From Anaerolineales bacterium (GTDB taxonomy: Bacteria; Chloroflexota; Anaerolineae; 4572-78; J111), in the NCBI GenBank assembly GCA_015075405.1, contig JABTUK010000001.1, forward strand, positions 434,001 to 498,000: a stretch of 64,000 bases of DNA, in the 5' to 3' direction. The translations under genes and the position numbers were made by a program. This document shows positions 15,265 to 22,379 of this stretch, piece by piece. The notes under the pieces were generated by a model, which searched no databases, had not been told where the DNA came from, and saw only the letters and a list, made by a program, of their open reading frames with translations. Numbering within the stretch: the first letter of the stretch is position 1; every line of letters begins with the position of its first letter.

Positions 15265-16227
15265 ATGAAAATTCAATCATCTGGTCGGACTGAAGAAAGC
15301 AGAGCGGCTATCCAAGAGTTGGCTACTTTCCTGGAACGATTTGGAGAAGTCAAGGAAGCATCCGAAAATATCTTGATAATTGATGGTCGGGAGGCTGTAC
15401 TGGTTGCTTTCAACAGTCAGTCTTATTATCAAAGAAAAGGATACTACTGGTTCTCTTTAGCAAAAACAAAATATCACCAAATGCTTAAATGGAATGAAGA
15501 TCATTCCTGGATGGTTCTTATCTGTGGGTCACAGGGCCGATATTTCATTCCACTAGGCCAAGTCAAATCACTTTTGAGTCGAATGCCATCTAACAGGCGT
15601 GATGGCAGGTGGGATTTATACATTCGTCTTGAAGGTGAGCAAGCTTACTTTGGTGTTACTGAAATTAGGAACCACTTAGATGTAACAGAACAATTACATC
15701 ACTTTGAGCAAATTTGGGGGAAGCCCAATGTTGAAGAAATATATGTAGATGAAGCTGTTTATATTCCTGATAGCCTACCAGAACCTAATCGAAAAACAGG
15801 TAACGTGGTTCGTGTTGTGCGTGATACTGTCCAAAGTAGAATTGTCAAAGAGTTGTACAGCTACAAATGCCAGATATGCGGTTGGGTTGCCTATTCCCCT
15901 CGTCTAAAAAATTTATGGTATTGTGAAGCCCACCATGTTCAACCTCTTGGGAAGAAATACAAAGGGCCAGATCATGTAAGTAATATTCTCGCCTTGTGTC
16001 CAACACATCACTGCCTGATGGACTTGGGCGTGTTAGCCATTGAACCTTCAAGCTTAAAAGTACTTGTAAATAGTAGACAACAAGAGTCAAGTGAGGGTAG
16101 TGTGCTTACTCTACGGCGCGAGCATGGATTGAACCAGAAATATCTTAGATTCCATTTTGATAATATTTATATTGGTGACTACCACAGTGGTGAAATTTCC
16201 CTTCTAGATACAAATCCTGAGATATGA
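15265..16227 (+). CDS. HNH endonuclease-domain protein
   Basis: The protein has 320 residues. The C-terminal HNH domain (about 195-255) has CQICG, CEAHHVQPLG and an N-x-x-x-L-CPTHHCLMD, giving a beta-beta-alpha metal fold with a CxxC/CxxH structural zinc. The N-terminal 150 residues (YYWFSLAKTKYHQML, IPLGQVKSLLSRM) resemble a substrate-binding module but I do not recognise a family. It is intact, AT-rich, and lies between a methyltransferase scrap and a deleted NgoMIV-like endonuclease. It may be an accessory nuclease of that system or an independent restriction enzyme. Confidence 0.75.
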   Translation: MKIQSSGRTEESRAAIQELATFLERFGEVKEASENILIIDGREAVLVAFNSQSYYQRKGYYWFSLAKTKYHQMLKWNEDHSWMVLICGSQGRYFIPLGQVKSLLSRMPSNRRDGRWDLYIRLEGEQAYFGVTEIRNHLDVTEQLHHFEQIWGKPNVEEIYVDEAVYIPDSLPEPNRKTGNVVRVVRDTVQSRIVKELYSYKCQICGWVAYSPRLKNLWYCEAHHVQPLGKKYKGPDHVSNILALCPTHHCLMDLGVLAIEPSSLKVLVNSRQQESSEGSVLTLRREHGLNQKYLRFHFDNIYIGDYHSGEISLLDTNPEI

Positions 16228-16249
16228 ATCTACCCTTTTAGGAAGGTCA

Positions 16250-16832
16250 ATGAGCATTGCAGAGCTTCGTCAAGAATATCATCGTTACATCTGCCAGGAA
16301 ATTATCAGAATAAAACGCGACAAAAAGAGTGCAAAAGAATATCCCAATTTTGCCGATGGCAGCAATAGATCCAGCAGAGAAATCTCTTGGGGCATCGCAA
16401 GAAGTTTGGCCTGCTCGATAAGCTATGAAAACATTCAAGAACAGACTGCCGGGGATCGGTTTGAGGTTGCCACAAAAAACTTTCTTGAACAAGCCTTTAT
16501 CCTCTTGCAGCATCTACGCCCCGGTAATTGGTACGATCATCCGCAGCGATAGGTCACAGAACACTCGCACCGAAGCCTTAAATCTCATTCGAAATCGAAA
16601 AGGTCATCTCCCTCACATCGTGGCGGTTACGGCTGAACCTCTACCAACACGGCTGGCTGCCCTGGCCCTGGGTACGGGAGACCTGGATTGTGTTTATCAC
16701 TTTGCCTTACCCGAACTGAAAAAAGCAATTGAGGAAATCCAAAATATAGATCAACTGGATATGCTCGAAATGTTAATCGAAGGCCGGCGATTGCGTGACA
16801 TTAGTGATTTACCTTTTGATTTGGCTACATAG
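16250..16832 (+). pseudogene. NgoMIV-family type II restriction endonuclease, internally deleted
   Basis: Bases 16250-16552 encode an N-terminal part with NFADGSNRSSREISWGIA and LLQHLRPGNWY. In a second frame, about 16540-16832 encodes IIRSDRSQNTRTEALNLIRN, then LPHIVAVTAEPLP, ALGTGDLDCVYHFALPEL and RLRDISDLPFDLAT. Both halves match my recollection of NgoMIV (about 286 residues; cuts GCCGGC). About 90 middle residues holding the catalytic Asp and Lys are missing, and the halves are out of frame. GCCGGC sites are common in this window, as expected if the system is dead. Confidence 0.75.
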
Positions 16833-16835
16833 TAT

Positions 16836-16926
16836 CAGTAGATCCAATTTTTGACTGTAGCAAAGGCATCCCCATGCCTTTGCGGACGGCATAGGGATGC
16901 CGTCCTACAGAAATTTGGATCTACTG
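16836..16926. repeat. MITE-like element, family B (copy 1)
   Basis: Terminal inverted repeats CAGTAGATCCAA and TTGGATCTACTG enclose an inner palindrome (ggcatccc...gggatgcc). Related copies lie at 29133 and 38284. Confidence 0.8.
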
Positions 16927-16970
16927 AGTATAATTTTTAGCATGATAAAGTAGCCCCTAACTTTGGATAG

Positions 16971-16999
16971 GTGACACTGCCTCTGACTGCTGTTATACT
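16971..16999 (+). promoter_or_regulatory. Putative promoter of the FAD oxidase unit
   Basis: GTGACA (16971-16976), a 17-bp spacer, then TATACT (16994-16999), 38 bp before the GTG start. Confidence 0.4.
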
Positions 17000-17036
17000 T
17001 CCGCTAAAATCCCTCTCATAACAAGGAAATTAAGCG

Positions 17037-18488
17037 GTGTCACCTTACAAAAACCTCATCGTCAACGATATTCATTCCCAACTCAACCCCACCCAAGTGG
17101 CCGAAATCGTCGCCCCAGACTCGCTGGAGTCTATTCAGCAGACCGTTCGCCGGGCCGCTCAACAGAACCGGGCGATCTGCATCGCCGGGGGACGGCATGC
17201 GATGGGCGGCCAGCAGTTTGGCACAGAGGCAATCCTGATAGATACCACCCGGCTGAACCGCGTCTTGAGCTTTGATCCACAGACCGGGCTAATCGAAGTC
17301 GAGGCCGGCATCCAGTGGCCGCAGTTGATTGGCTATCTGGTTGAAGCTCAAAAAGAGACGCCCTGGCCGCAACAGTGGGGCATCGCCCAGAAGCAAACCG
17401 GGGCAGACCGGCTAAGCCTGGGCGGATCACTGGCGGCCAATGCGCATGGCCGTGGCTTGAAAATGAGGCCCATCATCGGCGATGTCGAATCCTTCATCCT
17501 GGTGGACGGGCAAGGCGAGGTTCATCAGTGCAGCCGCCAGGAAAACGGCGAGTTGTTCCGGCTGGTCATCGGCGGCTACGGCTTGTTTGGGCTGATCTAC
17601 TCGATCACGCTGCGGCTGGTCCCCCGGCAAAAAGTGGAGCGAGTGGTGGAACTCATCACCGTAGACACGCTGCTGGAGGCGTTTGAGCAGCGCCTTGAAG
17701 CCGGCTTTCTCTACGGCGACTTTCAATTTTCGACCGATGAACAATCGGATGATTTTCTGCGGCGCGGCGTCTTTGCCTGTTATCGCCCGGTTGACCCGGC
17801 TACACCGCTGCCCCCCCTTAATTCCCCCCCGCAAGCGGGGGGGATAGGGGGGGTGAAAGAGCTTTCTAAGGATAACTGGGCCGACCTTTTCTATCTCTCC
17901 CACGCTAACAAGGCTGAGGCTTTTCGACAGTATGCCGGCTACTACCTGTCTACCTCCGGCCAGATTTATGCCTCGGATACCCACCAGTTGAGCGCGTACC
18001 TCGACAATTATCATCACGACCTGGATCGGCGGCTGGGGGCGGCGAATCGTGCCAGTGAAATCATCACCGAGATTTACGTCCCCCGGCCCGACCTGCCCGG
18101 CTTTCTGGCCGAAGTGAGAGAAGATTTTCGGGCCAACCAGGTCAACCTGATTTACGGCACTATCCGCCTGATCGAGCCAGATGGCGAGAGCTTTTTAGCT
18201 TGGGCCAGACAGCCCTACGCCTGCGCCATCTTCAATCTGCACACCGAACATACCCCTGGGGGCATCGAACACTCCGCCGCAGCCTTTCGCCGCCTGATTG
18301 ACATGGCCATCCGGCGCGGAGGCAGCTACTTTCTCACTTATCACAAATACGCCACCCGCGCGCAAGTCGAAGCCTGCTATCCCCAATTTCCCGAATTTCT
18401 GCGTCGCAAACGGCGCTACGATCCCGCCGAGCGATTTCAAAGCAACTGGTATCGCCACTACCGCGAGATGTTTGCCGATCAATTATGA
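17037..18488 (+). CDS. FAD-linked oxidase (PCMH/FAD_binding_4 family)
   Basis: The protein has 483 residues from GTG 17037. The PCMH-type FAD domain includes AICIAGGRHAMGGQQF, an RLSLGGSLAANAHGRG segment and LFRLVIGGYGLFGLI, followed by a substrate domain. The oxidised substrate is unknown. Around residue 262 a palindrome in the DNA adds about 15 residues (PPLNSPPQAGGIGG), probably a surface loop. The stop overlaps the ATG of the next gene by 4 bp (ATGA). Confidence 0.85.
   Translation: MSPYKNLIVNDIHSQLNPTQVAEIVAPDSLESIQQTVRRAAQQNRAICIAGGRHAMGGQQFGTEAILIDTTRLNRVLSFDPQTGLIEVEAGIQWPQLIGYLVEAQKETPWPQQWGIAQKQTGADRLSLGGSLAANAHGRGLKMRPIIGDVESFILVDGQGEVHQCSRQENGELFRLVIGGYGLFGLIYSITLRLVPRQKVERVVELITVDTLLEAFEQRLEAGFLYGDFQFSTDEQSDDFLRRGVFACYRPVDPATPLPPLNSPPQAGGIGGVKELSKDNWADLFYLSHANKAEAFRQYAGYYLSTSGQIYASDTHQLSAYLDNYHHDLDRRLGAANRASEIITEIYVPRPDLPGFLAEVREDFRANQVNLIYGTIRLIEPDGESFLAWARQPYACAIFNLHTEHTPGGIEHSAAAFRRLIDMAIRRGGSYFLTYHKYATRAQVEACYPQFPEFLRRKRRYDPAERFQSNWYRHYREMFADQL
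17812..17856. repeat. GC-rich palindrome inserted in coding sequence
   Basis: Two arms, ccccccttaattccccccc and its imperfect complement, meet at gcaagc. The insert keeps the oxidase frame open. Confidence 0.8.
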
Positions 18489-18892
18489 AACTACTCCTTT
18501 TTCAAGCCAAACAGTTTTATTGGAAATCCTACTCCAAAACCCTCGAAGCCGTGCCCGACCAGGAGGTGGCCGAGACTGTGCCGGAGACGGTCGTCGTCTT
18601 TCTGCACGCCGAGGCCGAAGACGAAGCCAGGCCCGGCCTGGAAACCAAAATAGTCAAAAATATCAAGTGGCTGGCTAACAAACGCCAGTTGAAAAATATT
18701 GTTCTACACTCTTTTACCCATCTCTCCGGTTCGACGGCGTCGCCGGAGTTTGCCCAGGCTTTGCTCAACGGGTTGGAACAACGGCTGCGCAGCACCGGCT
18801 ACCAGGTGTGGCAAACCCCCTTTGGCTACTTTTGCGAATGGGATTTGTCGGTCTATGGCGACTCGTTGGCTAAAGTCTTTAAAGAACTCTAG
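18485..18892 (+). CDS. Free-standing archaeal-type threonyl-tRNA editing domain protein
   Basis: The protein has 135 residues. It matches the archaeal ThrRS N-terminal editing domain (DTD-like fold): MKLLLFQAKQFYWKSY, VVVFLHAEAEDE, KNIVLHSFTHLSGSTASPEFAQALL, then GYQVWQTPFGYFCEWDLSVYGDSLA. In archaea this domain removes Ser mischarged on tRNA-Thr, and free-standing versions are known. The usual PyAHLSS and PFGWYK motifs are here SFTHLSG and PFGYFCE, so chemistry may differ. Coupled by ATGA overlap to the FAD oxidase. Confidence 0.65.
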   Translation: MKLLLFQAKQFYWKSYSKTLEAVPDQEVAETVPETVVVFLHAEAEDEARPGLETKIVKNIKWLANKRQLKNIVLHSFTHLSGSTASPEFAQALLNGLEQRLRSTGYQVWQTPFGYFCEWDLSVYGDSLAKVFKEL

Positions 18893-18896
18893 GCGT

Positions 18897-19004
18897 AGCT
18901 ACTCAGCCATGTCATTTCGACCGAAGGGAGAAATCTCCCAGGTTGATGTAGCACTGTAGGGATTTCTCGGCTTTCAGCCTCGAAATGACATGAGCCTGAG
19001 TAGT
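18897..19004. repeat. MITE-like element, family C (copy 1)
   Basis: Termini CTACTCAG...TGTCATTTCGA and TCGAAATGACA...CTGAGTAGT are inverted repeats with inner arms gagaaatc/gatttctc. A second copy is at 42018-42136. Confidence 0.8.
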
Positions 19005-19021
19005 AACCTCTAAGCGAAAAC

Positions 19022-19056
19022 AAAAAGCGCAGCCTATTAGCGGGCTGCGCTTTTTA
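19022..19056 (-). terminator. Bidirectional terminator downstream of tatA1
   Basis: AAAAAGCGCAGCC and GGCTGCGCTTTTT form a GC stem flanked by A and T runs. On the minus strand it ends the tatA transcript. Confidence 0.8.
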
Positions 19057-19076
19057 TCCCTTTAGATAAAAGCTTT

Positions 19077-19268
19077 TTAAGCTTTGTTCTCGCCGGTAGA
19101 CTCATCAGAGTTTGGCTCATCATCCTTTTTGGTCGTTGCCTCGCGAAACTCCCGGATAGATTGGCCCAAGGCTGCGCCAACCTGAGGCAACTTGCCTACC
19201 CCAAAAACAATGATGACAATCACCAAAATGATAATCCACTCCCAACCACCCAGACCACCGAATCGCAT
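19077..19268 (-). CDS. tatA: Twin-arginine translocase subunit TatA (copy 1)
   Basis: The protein has 63 residues. One transmembrane helix (WEWIIILVIVIIVFGVGKLPQVG) is followed by an amphipathic helix (ALGQSIREFREATTKK) and an acidic tail. It forms the protein-conducting part of the Tat pathway in the cytoplasmic membrane. It is nearly identical over the first 45 residues to the copy 157 bp upstream, so it is a tandem duplication. TatC is not in the window. Confidence 0.92.
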   Translation of the reverse strand: MRFGGLGGWEWIIILVIVIIVFGVGKLPQVGAALGQSIREFREATTKKDDEPNSDESTGENKA

Positions 19269-19284
19269 AAGCTACTCCTCTTAA

Positions 19285-19356
19285 ATAGACCGCCGACGGC
19301 AGACCGCCGACCGCCGAAAAAACATTGTGCGACCCTGCGACTTTGCGACCTTGTTA
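19285..19356. repeat. Repeat tract (gaccgcc)n and (gcgaccct)n between the tatA genes
   Basis: Period-7 units (GACCGCC) are followed by an 8-bp unit variant (GCGACYYT). It fills most of the spacer between the duplicated tatA genes. Confidence 0.75.
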
Positions 19357-19424
19357 CATTTTTATTATCGGTGGCGTACCGCAGGCTTGTAAACAATCCT
19401 CTAAAAATCGTGGGGGTAACCTGA

Positions 19425-19613
19425 TCAGGCCTTGCCCTGATCGGGGGCCTCGCCGGCCTCTTTCTCTTTGGGGCTAGACGAAGCTTCGCGAAATTCACGG
19501 ATAGATTTGCCAATCGCCCCGCCCACCTGAGGCAGTTTGCCCACGCCAAAAACAATAATCACAATCACCAAGATAATAATCCACTCCCAACCACCCAGAG
19601 TCCCAAAGTGCAT
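19425..19613 (-). CDS. tatA: Twin-arginine translocase subunit TatA (copy 2)
   Basis: The protein has 62 residues. Same architecture as its neighbour: a WEWIIILVIVIIVFGVGKLPQVG helix, the amphipathic AIGKSIREFREASSS, then a charged tail (KEKEAGEAPDQGKA). The two copies differ mostly in their tails. The upstream region carries an AGGAGG ribosome-binding site. Two TatA forms may assemble with TatC in different ratios, or one may serve as a TatB-like subunit; the sequence does not decide. Confidence 0.92.
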   Translation of the reverse strand: MHFGTLGGWEWIIILVIVIIVFGVGKLPQVGGAIGKSIREFREASSSPKEKEAGEAPDQGKA

Positions 19614-19686
19614 ACCATCCTCCTTACGTTTAACAATACGGTCAATTGTATTATAGCATCGAGCCTACCCGGTGGCAAAAGAAGAA

Positions 19687-19842
19687 GGAAGTAGGGAGTA
19701 GGGAGTAAGAAGTAGGGGAAAGAAGATAGAAGATGGTAAATGGAGGATGGAAGAGAGTTCTTTATCTATCTGCTATCCTCTATCTTCTATCCTCCATTCT
19801 CTATCTTCCCCCTTACTCCCTACTCCTTACTGCTTACTCCCT
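19687..19842. repeat. Large inverted heptamer repeat array
   Basis: Units such as GTAGGGA and AGAAGAT on the left are mirrored by TCCCTAC and ATCTTCT units on the right, with period 7 or 8. The array ends directly at the upp promoter. Confidence 0.8.
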
Positions 19843-19844
19843 CT

Positions 19845-19873
19845 TTGTCATTTACCTTTGCCCGGTTTATAAT
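19845..19873 (+). promoter_or_regulatory. Strong sigma-70 promoter of upp
   Basis: TTGTCA (19845-19850), a 17-bp spacer and a perfect TATAAT (19868-19873). A small hairpin (GGCCATTCAATGGCTGG) lies in the 60-nt leader. Confidence 0.65.
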
Positions 19874-19934
19874 GGACGCTTAGCTGTCGGCCATTCAATG
19901 GCTGGCTGACTCTAAAAACCGAGTGAGGCCAAAA

Positions 19935-20561
19935 ATGAGAAATGTATACGAGTCTGCTCACCCCCTGGTCAAGCACAAGCTGACCATTTTGCGGGACAAA
20001 GCCACCAAGCCCAAAAAGTTCCGCGAGTTGATTCGTGAAATTGCCATTTTATTAGCTTACGAAGCCACCCGTGATTTAGCCCTCGCCCCCACCACCGTCG
20101 AAACACCGATGGGACTGGCGCCGGGGGCTTTTTTGCAAGAGCAAATTGGCCTGGTACCGGTTTTGCGGGCCGGGTTGGGCATGGTCGAAGGGGTCTGGGA
20201 AATGATGCCCGGCAGCGAAGTCTGGCACATTGGCCTGTTCCGCGATGAGCGCACCCTCAAGCCGGTGCAGTATTACAACAAACTGCCCGTTTCGCCCACA
20301 GTGCAGGTCTGCATCGTGCTTGACCCCATGCTGGCGACCGGCGGCTCGGCCTCGGCCACGGTTGATATTTTAAAAAGGTGGGGGGCGCAGCGGATCAAAT
20401 ACATGGGCATTATCGCCGCGCCGGAAGGAATTCAAACCCTGCATGATGCCCATCCCGATGTTGATATTCACCTCGCCGCGGTGGATGAAAAACTCAACGA
20501 GATTGGCTACATTGTGCCCGGCCTGGGCGACGCCGGCGACCGCCAATTTGGGACGGGCTAA
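19935..20561 (+). CDS. upp: Uracil phosphoribosyltransferase
   Basis: 208 residues from the ATG at 19935 (GAGG upstream); a GTG at 19923 is possible. It opens with the family-typical [20 protein letters not shown] and shows [26 protein letters not shown], the PRPP-binding [15 protein letters not shown] and a C-terminal [11 protein letters not shown]. It converts uracil and PRPP to UMP in pyrimidine salvage. The [10 protein letters not shown] loop and the C-terminal GDRxFGT signature are intact. It is followed after 1 bp by a DMT exporter gene. Confidence 0.95.
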   Translation: MRNVYESAHPLVKHKLTILRDKATKPKKFRELIREIAILLAYEATRDLALAPTTVETPMGLAPGAFLQEQIGLVPVLRAGLGMVEGVWEMMPGSEVWHIGLFRDERTLKPVQYYNKLPVSPTVQVCIVLDPMLATGGSASATVDILKRWGAQRIKYMGIIAAPEGIQTLHDAHPDVDIHLAAVDEKLNEIGYIVPGLGDAGDRQFGTG

Positions 20562-20562
20562 T

Positions 20563-21486
20563 TTGCGCTCAGCCTCATCTTCTCAAAATATTGGTTGGGC
20601 CGACAGCCTGCTGGCGCTAACCACTATCTTTTGGGCGGTCAACTTCTCGGTGGTCAAGTTTGCCCTGGCTGAGCTGCCGCCCCTGGCCTTTAACGGCCTG
20701 CGGATGATGTTAGCCGCCGGCCTGATGCTGGCCCTTGTGCCGGCGTTGGGCTATTCGCTCAAATTTCAACGGCATCACCTGGGCCGTCTGCTCATCTTGG
20801 GACTGTTGGGCAACACCTCGTACCAGCTTTGTTTCATTTTTGGCATTGCCCGCACCACCGCCGATAACGCCGCCCTCATTTTAGCCACCGTACCGGCCTG
20901 GGTGGCGCTGATTGGGACTCTGGCAGGGACGGAAAAAATTACTGCGGGCGGCTGGATGGGTGTGCTGCTTTCCTTAGCAGGGATTAGCTTGATTGTTTTG
21001 GGCGGCAGCCATCAAGCCCGGCTTCAATTCGGGGGGACAACTCTGCCCGGCGACGCCCTGATTCTGGGCGCAACGCTGTGCTGGTCGCTCTACACCCTGG
21101 CCAGCCGGCGGCTGCTGCGTGATTACTCGCCCATCGCTGTGACCAGTTTTACCACGGCAGTTGGCATCATCCCGCTAGTCATTCTGGCCATCCCGCCGCT
21201 GCTCCAACTGGAGTGGAGCAATGTTTCGCTGACGGCCTGGGGGTCGCTCGTTTTTTCCGGTGTGTTCAGCATCACCCTGGCCTACTTCTTCTGGAACTTC
21301 GGCGTGTCGCGCCTGGGCAGCACCCGGACCTCGCTCTATTCCAACCTCACCCCTCCCCTGGCTCTGCTGACAGCCTGGCTTTTACTGGGCGAAACCCTGA
21401 CCCTGCTGCAACTTGGCGGCGGCCTGCTGGCTCTGGCCGGGGTAGCCCTGGCCCGGCGCTATACTTATGCTTTAACTGAAAAGTAA
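20563..21486 (+). CDS. DMT-superfamily EamA transporter
   Basis: About 307 residues from the TTG at 20563, one base after the upp stop. Ten hydrophobic helices form two EamA repeats, the first starting DSLLALTTIFWAVNFSVVKFAL and the second GDALILGATLCWSLYTLASR. DMT proteins export metabolites or amino acids; the substrate is not predictable. Co-transcription with upp suggests a nucleobase or nucleoside-related role, but this is inference. The C-terminus ends in a short polar tail. Confidence 0.88.
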   Translation: MRSASSSQNIGWADSLLALTTIFWAVNFSVVKFALAELPPLAFNGLRMMLAAGLMLALVPALGYSLKFQRHHLGRLLILGLLGNTSYQLCFIFGIARTTADNAALILATVPAWVALIGTLAGTEKITAGGWMGVLLSLAGISLIVLGGSHQARLQFGGTTLPGDALILGATLCWSLYTLASRRLLRDYSPIAVTSFTTAVGIIPLVILAIPPLLQLEWSNVSLTAWGSLVFSGVFSITLAYFFWNFGVSRLGSTRTSLYSNLTPPLALLTAWLLLGETLTLLQLGGGLLALAGVALARRYTYALTEK

Positions 21487-21547
21487 AGTTAACGAGGAAA
21501 CATTTACGATACTTAAAATAATCAAACTATCTCTACTCGCCCTGAGT

Positions 21548-22345
21548 TTGCTCATCCCGCTGGCGATTCATCCGCTTCTCCGTCAGCTTGTCCTGACCGA
21601 TGTTCACGCCGCCTCTGCTCAACTTAGTGGTAAGGCCATGCCAGAACTAATTCAGGCTACCGCTTTATATACCCTTTACGATGGTTCTCTGGGCACGACC
21701 CCTGACCAACAAGACTACTTTACTTACCAGGCCATTGCGCTTTTCGCTACCCAAACCATTACAACGGGCGGGACTATCCTAAATACTCTGCCATTTACAG
21801 ACGATTATGCCGGTTATGTTAAATCTAATCAGACGCCTATACTTGACCGTACCAGTGGCTACACGATCAACTTTACCACCCAAGTTTTCTCCGAGTCCCA
21901 TAGCAACGACACAAACAGTGATGGCATTGATGACCGGGCCGGATTCAGTGTCACCGTGCTCAGCAGCGACTCGGAGGGCATCGAGTTGGGCTTTTGGACC
22001 AACCAAATCTGGGCGCAAGAGGACGATACGAATGACCCGAACGACCTCTTAACCCACGCCGAAGGAGTCACTTTTACCACGACAAGTTTGACCTCTTACA
22101 GTTTGGCCATCCTCTCCAACACTTATACTTTGTCAGCCAATGGATCGCCTATTTTGAGCGGCAGCCTGCGTAACTACAGCGCCTTTATCCCCCCTTCCGG
22201 CCTCCCCAATCCCTATACCAGCACCAACTTTATCTTCCTGGGTGACAACAGCAGTTCCGCCCGAGCCAGAATCAAACTGGCGGCGGTTTCCATCAGCACC
22301 ACCGTTACAACTAACTACTTGCCGGTGATTTTGAAGAATAGTTAG
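21548..22345 (+). CDS. Secreted protein of unknown function
   Basis: At least 265 residues. The open frame extends upstream through a convincing signal peptide (LKIIKLSLLALSLLIPLAIHP, encoded from about 21509) but with no ATG, GTG or TTG before 21548. A ribosome-binding site (GAGGAAA, 21494-21500) sits 8 bp before an ATA codon at 21509. The mature part is Thr/Ser-rich with NDTNSDGIDDRAGFSVTVLSSD, an Asp/Asn-rich segment like a Ca2+-binding loop. The C-terminal YLPVILKNS is a tail I have seen on Chloroflexi secreted proteins. I do not recognise the domain. Confidence 0.6.
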   Translation: MLIPLAIHPLLRQLVLTDVHAASAQLSGKAMPELIQATALYTLYDGSLGTTPDQQDYFTYQAIALFATQTITTGGTILNTLPFTDDYAGYVKSNQTPILDRTSGYTINFTTQVFSESHSNDTNSDGIDDRAGFSVTVLSSDSEGIELGFWTNQIWAQEDDTNDPNDLLTHAEGVTFTTTSLTSYSLAILSNTYTLSANGSPILSGSLRNYSAFIPPSGLPNPYTSTNFIFLGDNSSSARARIKLAAVSISTTVTTNYLPVILKNS

Positions 22346-22379
22346 ACAACTCCAAGACGATTTCAGGCGGGAGAATTAA

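Noticed and set aside
19687..19842. Possible CRISPR array
   Set aside because: Units are 7-8 bp without spacers of uniform length, and no cas gene is near; these are simple tandem repeats.
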